Below are positions 52,858-61,668 of a DNA stretch of 64,000 nucleotides, one piece after another. Source of the stretch: Salipaludibacillus neizhouensis (GTDB lineage Bacteria; Bacillota; Bacilli; Bacillales; Salisediminibacteriaceae); assembly GCF_002886185.1 (NCBI RefSeq), contig NZ_KZ614146.1:69927-133926 (forward strand), in the 5' to 3' direction. The notes under the pieces were generated by a model, which saw only the letters and a list, made by a program, of their open reading frames with translations, had not been told where the DNA came from and did not search any database. The position numbers and the translations under genes were made by a program. How positions within the stretch are numbered: position 1 is the first letter of the stretch; each line of letters begins with the position of its first letter.

Positions 52858-54249
52858 ATTACTATTCAGAAGCCTAAGGTAGTTGTGTTAGGAGCAGGGA
52901 GTTTGTTTTTCGGTCGCCAGTGTATTTGGCAAATGGTTCATTCTGAACATCTAAACAAAGGTACTTTAGCTTTAGTAGATACAAACGAAGAGCGGTTAAA
53001 TAAACTAGTTGATTTAGCTCAAATGGTAGTCGATGCTAATCAAGTAGATTTGAAGATTGAGGGATCTGTTGACCGCAAGCAAGTTCTTCAAGATGCGGAT
53101 TTTGTCGTACTTAGTTTTGCTAAGGATACGGTAAAGTACAGGGGAATAGATTGTGAGATTTCCGAAAAATATGGAATAAGAATGTGCTCTGGTGATACTA
53201 TCGGACCAGGTGGGATTTTCCGAGCAATGCGCGAACTGCCTATCATTATGGAGTGTGCAAAGGATATTGAAGAAATTTGTCCCGAAGCTTGGGTAATAAA
53301 TTACATTAACCCTTCGACGGTCAATGGAATGGCGTTAAAAAGATATGCTCCTAATTTAAAGACTTTTGCTTTGTGTGATTCGCATCATATGCCGCATAAG
53401 AAAATTATCTATGCTAAAAGAGCAGGGATTATCAATAACTGGAGTGAGTACTCAGAAGAAATTAACCGCAAATTCGATTTACGCATTGGCGGAGTAAATC
53501 ACTTCACTTGGCTGCTAAAAGCGGAGTATGAAGGAAAAGATGTCCTTCATACTATTGCTCAATCATTGAAGCATTCGGCGGAGAAGGAAACAGTAGGTGG
53601 TGACACAGGTGCGAAGGCTCTTCACAATGATGCCATCAGCTATCAACTGTATGACATTTTCGGCTATGTTCCAACTTGTACTGCTCATACAAAGGAGTAC
53701 GTTCCTTATTGGCAAGGCCTTGGCAAGCTGGAAGATATGATACCGCCATTATCAATTTGGGAAACGGAAGACCGTTATAAGCGTCATGATAAGATGTGGC
53801 AGCAGATTGATCGTTTCCTAAGCGGTGAAACACCAATCAGCGAGTATATGAATACATTTGGTCCGGACCATGCGACAGATATTATTGAAAATATGGTGGG
53901 TGGATTAAGGAAACCGTTCTACATTAACACACTTAACCAAGGCGCGATAACGAATATGAACGATAATTCATTCCTCGAACTGTTATGTGAAGTCACTATG
54001 GATGGAGTAAAGCCTTTACCTGTTGGCGAGATGCCTCGAGGGATTCGCGGGATGCAGGAGCTAGTACTGGATACACATGAATTAACAGCGGAAGCCGTTG
54101 TGGAAGGTGACCGCAAGAAGCTTAGGAGGGCTATGCTGACCGATCCTCTCGTTAACTCCATTGCAGATGCAGATCAAATCATTGAAGAACTTTTAGAGTT
54201 GGAAAAGGATATTATTCCCAAGCATATGTATGCAAAGGATCTTGTATAA
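52858..54249 (+). CDS. GH4 family NAD+/Mn2+-dependent alpha-glycosidase
   Basis: 463 aa, cytosolic. N-terminal Rossmann motif VVVLGAGSLFFGRQ binds NAD+; GDTIGPGGIFRAMRELPII and YINPSTVNGMALKRY are GH4 signatures. The metal-binding Cys173 is in ALCDSHHMPHKK, and the His215 motif is IGGVNHFTWLL. The Cys-tetrapeptide that tells GH4 subgroups apart is CDSH here, not the CHSV, CHEV, CDMP or CNVP that I recall. Galacturonidase (LplD-like) or glucuronidase activity is plausible from neighbours. Start: no canonical codon is well placed; TTG 52843 overlaps the GGAGGGG site, while ATT 52858 sits 6 nt after it. I annotate ATT tentatively; the true start may be 52843. Confidence 0.8.
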   Translation: MTIQKPKVVVLGAGSLFFGRQCIWQMVHSEHLNKGTLALVDTNEERLNKLVDLAQMVVDANQVDLKIEGSVDRKQVLQDADFVVLSFAKDTVKYRGIDCEISEKYGIRMCSGDTIGPGGIFRAMRELPIIMECAKDIEEICPEAWVINYINPSTVNGMALKRYAPNLKTFALCDSHHMPHKKIIYAKRAGIINNWSEYSEEINRKFDLRIGGVNHFTWLLKAEYEGKDVLHTIAQSLKHSAEKETVGGDTGAKALHNDAISYQLYDIFGYVPTCTAHTKEYVPYWQGLGKLEDMIPPLSIWETEDRYKRHDKMWQQIDRFLSGETPISEYMNTFGPDHATDIIENMVGGLRKPFYINTLNQGAITNMNDNSFLELLCEVTMDGVKPLPVGEMPRGIRGMQELVLDTHELTAEAVVEGDRKKLRRAMLTDPLVNSIADADQIIEELLELEKDIIPKHMYAKDLV

Positions 54250-54288
54250 ACATCCAGACCAGAGCATTGCACATGTTGTTACACATTC

Positions 54289-54313
54289 GCACCTTTCACG
54301 AGGTGCTTTTTTC
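54289..54313 (+). terminator. Terminator of the GH4 gene
   Basis: GCACC, loop TTTCACGA, GGTGC, then TTTTTT. Short stem but with a clean T-run. Confidence 0.75.
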
Positions 54314-54567
54314 CTTGAAAAAGCAAAAAGCTTAAAAGATCTTACATTCCTATACGCCTTCCTCGTTTTCTATTATCACTTCCTTCTAATAATTAGACGA
54401 TAAACGTACATAGAAGTTTCCTTATTTTTCATTCTTCCAAACAACCATCGATGAAAATAAGGCAAAAACAGAAAAAAAGACACTAAGTTTTTTATCCGTA
54501 ATTTTAGACGTTATAGAAAATATTTCGAAAAGTCAATATTGTTGCATCAGTAATCAAATGCGTTTCA

Positions 54568-54581
54568 TGTAAGCGAATACA
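54568..54581. promoter_or_regulatory. cre-like element upstream of importer B
   Basis: TGTAAGCGAATACA fits TGWAANCGNTNWCA with one mismatch, about 105 bp before the first permease gene. Confidence 0.5.
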
Positions 54582-54685
54582 CACTGGTGTAAACTAAATT
54601 TAACGCATAGAAATGACAATCTAAATCTTACATTCTGTTTTTACTAGTTCATTTAAGTTAGCAAGTTTCGGAGGGGTGAAGTTGA

Positions 54686-55642
54686 TTGGAAGTAGAAAAA
54701 CGAAATCATAATTTAAATCGTGATAGAAAAGATCAACCTAAAGTAAAGAAACGCAAATATTTAAAAATGAATACGAAAGAGACGTGGGCTGGTTATCTCT
54801 TCATAAGTCCAATGGTAATTGGTACATCAATTTTAGTCATATTTCCAATAATAATGGCATTAATCGTTAGTTTTACGGACTGGGTGTTTATAAGAGGCAT
54901 AGGAGACATGAACTTTGTTGGTTTTGACAACTACACCGCATTATTAAGTGATGATCTATTTATTCAATCAGTAAAGAATAATGTATGGCTCATCTTCGCG
55001 GTCCCGATTACAATGTTCCTTTCTTTAATGCTTGCAGTTATTATAAATAAGCATGTATATATGAAATCATTTTTCAAAATTGTATATTTTATGCCGTATA
55101 TATCAAGTGTTGTCGCAATTGCAATTGTATTTCAATTACTGTTTCACCCATCCTATGGACCGATCAATGAATTTTTAATGGGGATTGGAATAGAAGACCC
55201 GCCTCGTTGGTTGGCAGATTCTAACTGGGCATTAGTATCCGTAATTATCATTAGTATTTGGACATCGATTGGGTTTAATCTCATCATATATTTAGCAGCG
55301 CTGCAAAACATCCCATTAGAATTGTATGAGGCTGCCGATATTGATGGTGCTGGGATACTGAAAAAATTCAGACATATCATGCTCCCGATGGTTTCGCCTA
55401 CTACATTTTTTCTGTTGATTACAGGGATTATCTATAGTTTTAAATCTTTTGAACTTATTGTTGTACTAACTAGTGGAGGACCGGGTTATTCCACTTCGGT
55501 TATTGTCTACTACTTATACGAACAAGCTTTCGAATATCTGAGATCAGGTTACTCATCTGCGATTTCGATCATGTTGTTACTGATGCTATTTGTAGTAACC
55601 GCTCTTCAGTGGTTAGGTCAGAAGAAATGGGTAAATTATTGA
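54686..55642 (+). CDS. Sugar ABC transporter permease, MalF type (importer B)
   Basis: 318 aa with a basic 30-residue N-terminus (RNHNLNRDRKDQPKVKKRK) and about six helices (first AGYLFISPMVIGTSILVIF). EAA loop ELYEAADIDGAGILKKFRHI; LTSGGPGYSTSV turn. TTG 54686 lies 9 nt after GGAGGGG. This operon is ordered permease, permease, binding protein, kinase, regulator, unlike the other two. Confidence 0.9.
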   Translation: MEVEKRNHNLNRDRKDQPKVKKRKYLKMNTKETWAGYLFISPMVIGTSILVIFPIIMALIVSFTDWVFIRGIGDMNFVGFDNYTALLSDDLFIQSVKNNVWLIFAVPITMFLSLMLAVIINKHVYMKSFFKIVYFMPYISSVVAIAIVFQLLFHPSYGPINEFLMGIGIEDPPRWLADSNWALVSVIIISIWTSIGFNLIIYLAALQNIPLELYEAADIDGAGILKKFRHIMLPMVSPTTFFLLITGIIYSFKSFELIVVLTSGGPGYSTSVIVYYLYEQAFEYLRSGYSSAISIMLLLMLFVVTALQWLGQKKWVNY

Positions 55643-55660
55643 CGTAAAGGAGGTAAAACT

Positions 55661-56479
55661 ATGAAATATAAATTAATAAAAATAATAATCACAGTGTTTA
55701 TGTTTATTGTCGGGATTATTTTCCTTTTGCCATTTATTTGGATGTTATCAGCATCATTAAAGCCAGAAATTGAAGTTTTTGCTTATCCTATCCAGTGGCT
55801 TCCAAGTGAATGGCGTTGGGGAAATTATGTCGAAGTTTGGAGCGGGCAATTCCCACTATATTATTGGAATTCAATTAAGGTTACAGTTGCTACAACTTTA
55901 ATATCGGTAATTGTCTCAACGATGGCAGCTTATGGATTTTCCAAAATTGAATTTGCTGGAAAGAATATCATTTTCCTTTTAGTATTAGCTACTTTTATGA
56001 TACCTGCCCAAGCTATTCTAGTTCCACAGTTTATGCTCTATATGTATTTAGATTTATTTGATACACATTTGGGCTTAATTCTATTAAATAGTTTTAGTGT
56101 GTTAGGAACCTTCATGTTAAGACAATTTTTTGTAGGAATTCATGATGATTATATCGCTTCTGCAAAAATAGATGGTGCTGGACACTTTTTAATCTTTCGA
56201 AAAGTAGCGATTCCTCTTGTCTTACCAGCTATATCAACGTATGGTATCTTAAGATTCATTTGGACATGGAATGATTATCAAGGTCCACTAATTTTTCTGA
56301 GATCTGATCATTTAACTACCGTTCAACTAGGGATCTCAAAGTTTTCATCCATGAGTGGTGAGTTTTACAGTTTAATAATGGCAGGAACAGTGTCGGCTAT
56401 TCTTCCGCTTTTGATCATTTTCTTCATTGGCCAAAAATATGTTATTGAGGGAATTGCAATGGGTGGAGTGAAAGGATAA
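55661..56479 (+). CDS. Sugar ABC transporter permease, MalG type (importer B)
   Basis: 272 aa, six helices. EAA loop YIASAKIDGAGHFLIFRKV, with the usual Glu-Ala pair replaced by Ala-Ser, and C-terminus GIAMGGVKG. Ribosome binding site AAAGGAGG. 18 bp after the preceding permease gene. Confidence 0.9.
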   Translation: MKYKLIKIIITVFMFIVGIIFLLPFIWMLSASLKPEIEVFAYPIQWLPSEWRWGNYVEVWSGQFPLYYWNSIKVTVATTLISVIVSTMAAYGFSKIEFAGKNIIFLLVLATFMIPAQAILVPQFMLYMYLDLFDTHLGLILLNSFSVLGTFMLRQFFVGIHDDYIASAKIDGAGHFLIFRKVAIPLVLPAISTYGILRFIWTWNDYQGPLIFLRSDHLTTVQLGISKFSSMSGEFYSLIMAGTVSAILPLLIIFFIGQKYVIEGIAMGGVKG

Positions 56480-56507
56480 GTAAAAAATATGAAACGGAGG
56501 GTTTCTT

Positions 56508-57893
56508 ATGCAATTAAGAAAAATACTATTTTTAGTTATTAGTGTCATGTTTATTGGTATCTTTGTAGCTTGTGGAAATGAGGATTCTAATGCAGGTGGT
56601 AATGAGCAAGTTGATGAATCAGAGGGATCGGAAGAAAGTGGAAACAATAGTACGGAATCTGCGGAGGAACCGGTTACAATACGATTGCATCACTGGTATA
56701 ATGAAGAACAAGACAATTGGGATGTAGTCGTAGATGCATTTGAAGCAGCTCATCCACATATTAAAGTGGAAACGGTTACACCTGAAAATAACGATGCAAA
56801 CGAAACCATGCAGCAAATAGACTTAGCAGCAGCATCTGGAGATCAACTTGATGCAATCATTGTTAACGATGCGGCAAATTATTCTCAGCGAGTTAGTCAA
56901 GGAATGTTTGAACCACTCAACGAATATTTGGAAGAAAACGGGATTGACTATGAAGAAGAATATGGAGTCGATACGAGCGTAGATGGCAATTATTACGCAT
57001 TACCAGGGAAGTTTAATGGTTTCTTCGTAATGCTCAATCAAGACGCTCTAGATGAGGCTGGACTAGATGTCCCAGAGGAATGGACTTGGGATGAGTACAT
57101 GGATTATGCAGAAATTCTCTCCCAGGGAGAGGGTGCTGAAAGACGCTACGGAACCTTTTTCCACACGTGGATGGATTACTTGAAATTAGCGGCATTTAAT
57201 CAACATGAAGATAGTAACCTTATTAAAGATGACGGAGTAACGTCCAATATAGATAGTGAGAATATTCGCAAATCATTAGAAATTCGTGAGCGAGGACACG
57301 AGGAGAATTCAGCTACTCCATACTCGGATACGATCTCACTTGATTTAAATTATCGACCTCAGTTTTTTGGAGAGAGTGCAGCTATGATTATGACTGGAAC
57401 TTGGATGATCAATGAACGTGGTGGGGTTGAAGATGATCCAGCATTTACAACAGCTTTTGCTCCATATCCAAAAGCTAAAGAAGGAGATCCGAATACAACG
57501 CCTTCTGGAGCTGACTTCTTGACAATGTATTCTGGTTCTGAGCATAAAGATGAAGTATTTGAATTTATAAGATGGTATACAACGGAAGGTATTGTTGAAC
57601 AAGGTAAATATTTACCTGACTTTAAAGGCGTAGATTTAGAGGAAGTTGTCACGAACATGCTAGAGCAAAGTGAAGAAATAAATATGGATCTAATTAATGT
57701 AGATTCACTTATTCATACTTTAGAGGTTCAAGAACCTGCAGATGTGAGTATTCCTCCCGCCTTTATTGGAGAAGTGGAGACCGCTTACCAAAATGAAGTG
57801 GAAAGCTTTTTATTAGATGAACAAGATCTAGACACAACTATTGAAAAAGCTCATGAAGCTGTTCAAAGTGTTATCGATCAAAATGTAGATTAA
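56508..57893 (+). CDS. Sugar ABC transporter substrate-binding lipoprotein (importer B)
   Basis: 461 aa. Signal peptide with lipobox IFVAC, Cys22, a long acidic Ser/Glu/Gly linker, then a family 1 solute-binding fold (VTIRLHHWYNEEQDNWDVVV, LDAIIVNDAANYSQRVSQG, NYYALPGKFNGFFVMLNQDA, AAMIMTGTWMINERGG). Binds an oligosaccharide, perhaps a uronic-acid type given the GH4 and heparinase-like genes. Ribosome binding site GGAGGG before ATG. A perfect hairpin follows. Confidence 0.9.
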   Translation: MQLRKILFLVISVMFIGIFVACGNEDSNAGGNEQVDESEGSEESGNNSTESAEEPVTIRLHHWYNEEQDNWDVVVDAFEAAHPHIKVETVTPENNDANETMQQIDLAAASGDQLDAIIVNDAANYSQRVSQGMFEPLNEYLEENGIDYEEEYGVDTSVDGNYYALPGKFNGFFVMLNQDALDEAGLDVPEEWTWDEYMDYAEILSQGEGAERRYGTFFHTWMDYLKLAAFNQHEDSNLIKDDGVTSNIDSENIRKSLEIRERGHEENSATPYSDTISLDLNYRPQFFGESAAMIMTGTWMINERGGVEDDPAFTTAFAPYPKAKEGDPNTTPSGADFLTMYSGSEHKDEVFEFIRWYTTEGIVEQGKYLPDFKGVDLEEVVTNMLEQSEEINMDLINVDSLIHTLEVQEPADVSIPPAFIGEVETAYQNEVESFLLDEQDLDTTIEKAHEAVQSVIDQNVD

Positions 57894-57901
57894 TAGACTT
57901 A

Positions 57902-57936
57902 CAAGAAGTTAGAAGCAATTTGCTTCTAACTTCTTG
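57902..57936 (+). other. Perfect hairpin between binding-protein and kinase genes
   Basis: CAAGAAGTTAGAAGC, loop AATTT, GCTTCTAACTTCTTG: a 15-bp perfect stem without a T-run 8 bp after the stop. Partial terminator or 3'-protecting structure separating a highly expressed lipoprotein from the regulatory genes. Confidence 0.8.
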
Positions 57937-58008
57937 AGTATAAAAAAATAGCTAAATTCCAAAAGAGATTTTTAGAATTAATAACACCATGTTTAGGAAG
58001 TGAAGGGC

Positions 58009-59817
58009 ATGCAAAAGTTTAAAGAGAAACTACTGTATTATATAAAAATTAATACCTTCAGAAAAAAACTTCTCTTTACTATCATTGTATGTACGGCCAT
58101 TCCTTTTTTATTTAGTATGGGTCATATCATATACACGAGTCTTGATGTAGTCAAAAAACAAACGATTCAGAGTGAAGAATATAATCTTGATTTAGCGAAC
58201 CTCACGATGTCAAATGAGATAGATTATATGATTCAAACGATGAATTACATCCATTTTGATGATGAAATTCGAAGTACACTGAATGCTAGCTCTCGGGGCA
58301 CTTCCATACCTCCGCGAGCTTATTCAACTATAAATTCTAGAATAGACCAATTAACGCGAAATAGTAATGTTGCAATTGCAGTAATTCCCGTAACTGGAGA
58401 ACACTATTTGTCCAATTATCATTTCAATGGGAAGTTTGAATTTGCGGAATTAGATCATTTATTCGAAAAACTTGAAAAAGTATCTACTTTCCAAGTACTC
58501 GGATTTAATGCAGCGGATATCGATGAAGGAAGAAAAGAAGGGCACTTATTAGACACGAATGACCAAACCATATTACTTGGTAAGAGATTAACCAGTTACT
58601 CTGGGAAAACAACCGCTTATATTTTTGCTGGTCTGAAGGATCTAAAAAATATTGAAATGGATAATCAGTCAAAACATGATCGGAGTTTATTGTTACTAGA
58701 TGAAAATGGGTATATCTTATACGACCAGAATAGAGGGAATATAGGAGAAAAATTTCAATATTTTCACCGATTAGAAGACGGTCAAAATTCGAAGATAATC
58801 TCTCACGACGGAGAAGACTATTTGTATGTTCATCAGCAAGTTCCGTTTCAAGAATGGACATTGTTGAGTTATATGCCATATCATGATGCGATTGATGAGC
58901 TTAGTAATGCTTATACTTTTAATATTTATATCAATACATTTGCATTATTTATCTTAATTATGATACTCCTTTACATCGTCAACCGGTTTACCCAGCCGAT
59001 TACGACGCTTGCGAGCATTGCTAAAGAAATTGAAACAGGTAATTTACAAATAAGGTCAAATATATCGAGAAATGATGAAATAGGTCGTTTGAGTTTGGCA
59101 TTTGATTTAATGCTTGATCGCATCCAAGATATGTTTGAAAAATTAAAAACAGAGCAAGAAATTAAGCGTAAGGCAGAAGTTGCTATCCTCCAAGGAAAGA
59201 TTAAGCCTCATTTTATATTTAACGTATTAAATACAATAAGAATACAAGCTTATAAAAATGGAGATAAAGAGACATCTCACCTGATTATGTCATTTAATAA
59301 GTTTTTAAGAATGATATATAAAGGACAGGAATGGATTACTTTTGAAGAAGAAATGAATCACTCTAAAAATTATTTGCATTTAATGAATGCCATGAGGAAA
59401 ATTCCAGTTTCCCTGTATGTCGATTTAGATCCGGAAACACTTGATATAAACGTCCCTCGTTTTTTTATTCAGCCAATCGTAGAAAATTCGCTTAAACATG
59501 GGATTAAGAATGGAAATGGAGAAATTTTTATTGCTGCAGAAATAGAGAGAGCAGAAATGATTGTTACGATTAAGGATGATGGAAATGGCCTAGAGGTTAA
59601 TGATCTAATGCGAGTGCAAGACAGCCTTAGAGTTAGTAAAGACAGTGTCATAGCAAATTATGATGAAGAAAATGAGCATATGGGGATTGGGTTGAAAAAT
59701 ATCAATGAGAGAATGATCTTAATTTATGGGGAAGATTTTACAATGGAAGTTAAAAGCATGTGGCAGCAGGGTATGACGGTTACTTTTCGTATACCATTAA
59801 AGGGGGGACGAGAATGA
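58009..59817 (+). CDS. YesM-type sensor histidine kinase, system 2
   Basis: 602 aa. TM1 about 18-40 (LLFTIIVCTAIPFLFSMGH), extracellular sensor domain to about 300, TM2 about 303-325, HAMP, and His401 in KIKPHFIFNVLNTIRIQ, a variant of the usual INPHFLYNTL. HATPase: VENSLKHGI, IKDDGNGLEV, GIGLKNINERM. ATG 58009 lies 8 nt after AGGAAG. It overlaps the regulator gene by 4 bp (ATGA). Located directly downstream of importer B, unlike system 1, which lies upstream of importer A. Confidence 0.9.
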   Translation: MQKFKEKLLYYIKINTFRKKLLFTIIVCTAIPFLFSMGHIIYTSLDVVKKQTIQSEEYNLDLANLTMSNEIDYMIQTMNYIHFDDEIRSTLNASSRGTSIPPRAYSTINSRIDQLTRNSNVAIAVIPVTGEHYLSNYHFNGKFEFAELDHLFEKLEKVSTFQVLGFNAADIDEGRKEGHLLDTNDQTILLGKRLTSYSGKTTAYIFAGLKDLKNIEMDNQSKHDRSLLLLDENGYILYDQNRGNIGEKFQYFHRLEDGQNSKIISHDGEDYLYVHQQVPFQEWTLLSYMPYHDAIDELSNAYTFNIYINTFALFILIMILLYIVNRFTQPITTLASIAKEIETGNLQIRSNISRNDEIGRLSLAFDLMLDRIQDMFEKLKTEQEIKRKAEVAILQGKIKPHFIFNVLNTIRIQAYKNGDKETSHLIMSFNKFLRMIYKGQEWITFEEEMNHSKNYLHLMNAMRKIPVSLYVDLDPETLDINVPRFFIQPIVENSLKHGIKNGNGEIFIAAEIERAEMIVTIKDDGNGLEVNDLMRVQDSLRVSKDSVIANYDEENEHMGIGLKNINERMILIYGEDFTMEVKSMWQQGMTVTFRIPLKGGRE

Positions 59818-61445
59818 TGAATGCATTACTAGTAGATGACAATTTTCAAATGCTGGAGTATATGAACGATTGTATTCCCTGGTTAGAGAAAGGAATTACA
59901 GTGGAATTATGTGAATCGGGAGAGGAAGCATTGAAGTACGCCACAAAGAAAAAACCAGATATTCTTATTACGGATATTGATATGCCTGAAATGAATGGCT
60001 TGGAACTCATCGATCTTCTTCATGCGATCAACCCGAACTTAGAATCATTGATTATTTCTTGTCACGATAATTTTAATTATGCTAAACATGCAGTTAAATT
60101 AAATGTCACTGATTATATACTTAAAGATATGCTTGAACCTGAGAATTTGGCAGAATCCATTGATCTACTTGTTTCAAAAATCAAAGAAAAAGAAAATTCA
60201 AATGGACAAATAGATAAATTAAAGTCTTATATTGATCAAAATCAATGGAGTTTAAAAAGGCACTTGTTACACCAAATACGAGATCATTCATTATCAAACT
60301 CTGATAACTTAAAGTCCCAATTAAATAACTTCGGGTTAAAACTTGACGAATTTAGTTATATCCCAGTCGTTGTGCAAATTACCAACAAAGATGATGTAAT
60401 GAATAAATACAAATCCTCAGAGTTGTACATGTTTGCAATTGACAACATAAGCGCGGAGGTAGCAGTAAATAAAGGGGAAGAAATGATTAGTTTTATGAAC
60501 GACGAGTATGAATTGATTTGTTTTGTAAAAGTAAAATCATTAATAAAAAATAATCCCTTTGTTGAAATGAAAAAACTCCTGTCTCATGTTGAGGAAGTCA
60601 TAGATAAACACTTGAATATTGAGATTTCAATGGTTCATTACCATCAACCTATCAGTAATTTAACTCAGATGAAAGAGTCGCTTTCTAAATTAATGAACAT
60701 AGGCTGCCACTGGTTTTATGTGGGTGGTAATGAAATAATATCTTTCCATGATATTGATTACTCATTTTCACAAGTTAGTATTTTTTCTGAGTATACGACT
60801 TTCTATGAAGAAATAAATGACATGGTCACTGACCAGAGTGAAGATAAGGTTAAAGAAGTGATTAAAAAGTGGATAAATTTGTTTGGAGAGAAACGGTATC
60901 ATCCAGATGAAGTGAAAAGTTTAATCCATAGCATATTAATAAATCTAGCAATTAGACATCAGTATCTTTACCAAAGCGATTCTAATCAAGCAACAGTACT
61001 TCACTCACAAGTAAATGCGATAAGTACTATTAATCAAGTGAATTTTCACATGTATAAATATATAAAAGATATGATGGATTACTTGCGTTCCGAAATGGAA
61101 ACAACTCATGAGGATATATTAAAAGCAAAGAGATATGTTGTGGAGAACATGCATAAAAAGATACGAATGGAAGAGGCTTCAACTTTTTTATATATGAACT
61201 CAAGTTATTTCAGCAGGTTATTTAGGAAAGAGACAGGAATGACTTTCACAGAATATGTGACTAAAACTAAAATCGAAAAATCAACAATATATCTTATTGA
61301 AACGGAATTAACTGTGGAGGAGATATCTCACAAATTAGGATATGAAAATACTAGTTACTATATTAAGTTATTTAAAAAGTATTTTTCAATCCCACCGATG
61401 GAATATAGAAAAAATTATAAGTTTTCTAAAGTTGATATTATTTAA
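59814..61445 (+). CDS. YesN-type response regulator with AraC domain, system 2
   Basis: 543 aa. Receiver 1-120 with Asp54 in ILITDIDMPEMNGLELI; the conserved Lys is in YILKDMLEPENL, where Pro usually follows Lys. Middle region about 300 residues without known fold. AraC-type helix-turn-helix pair at about 440-543 (KKIRMEEASTFLYMNSSYFSRL, EISHKLGYENTSYYIKLF). ATG 59814 is 6 nt after AGGGGGG. Translationally coupled to its kinase. Confidence 0.92.
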   Translation: MMNALLVDDNFQMLEYMNDCIPWLEKGITVELCESGEEALKYATKKKPDILITDIDMPEMNGLELIDLLHAINPNLESLIISCHDNFNYAKHAVKLNVTDYILKDMLEPENLAESIDLLVSKIKEKENSNGQIDKLKSYIDQNQWSLKRHLLHQIRDHSLSNSDNLKSQLNNFGLKLDEFSYIPVVVQITNKDDVMNKYKSSELYMFAIDNISAEVAVNKGEEMISFMNDEYELICFVKVKSLIKNNPFVEMKKLLSHVEEVIDKHLNIEISMVHYHQPISNLTQMKESLSKLMNIGCHWFYVGGNEIISFHDIDYSFSQVSIFSEYTTFYEEINDMVTDQSEDKVKEVIKKWINLFGEKRYHPDEVKSLIHSILINLAIRHQYLYQSDSNQATVLHSQVNAISTINQVNFHMYKYIKDMMDYLRSEMETTHEDILKAKRYVVENMHKKIRMEEASTFLYMNSSYFSRLFRKETGMTFTEYVTKTKIEKSTIYLIETELTVEEISHKLGYENTSYYIKLFKKYFSIPPMEYRKNYKFSKVDII

Positions 61446-61500
61446 TCGCCTGAAACAACGGTCAATATCAATAATTTATTGAGAGATAATTTATAAAATT

Positions 61501-61638
61501 GGCAGCTACCTTCACACCGCACGTATCAAGGGGAAATCATCCTCCTTTCGAGTAGCACCTACACTCAGTACGTAGGTGCTACTCGGGGCGGCGGAAGCTG
61601 ACGCTGTATTTAATAAAAGACGCTACGCGTTTTTCTTA
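61501..61638 (+). repeat. Dispersed hairpin repeat R1, variant copy d with inserted palindrome
   Basis: GGCAGCTACCTTCACACCGC, ACGTATCAAGGGG, CGAGTAGCACCTAC and GTAGGTGCTACTCG (14-bp arms), TGACGCTGTATTTAATAAAA and GACGCTACGCGTTTTTCTT. Closest to copy c at 36651. It ends 31 bp before the YesL start, so it forms that gene's leader region. Confidence 0.85.
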
Positions 61639-61668
61639 ACTATCTTACACTTAGAAAGAGTGATTTCT

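Larger units (their letters stand above)
54250..54685. other. Intergenic region upstream of importer B
   Basis: About 435 bp, holding the terminator of the GH4 gene (54289), a cre-like site (54568) and presumably the activator-dependent promoter of the next operon. No gene seen. Confidence 0.5.
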
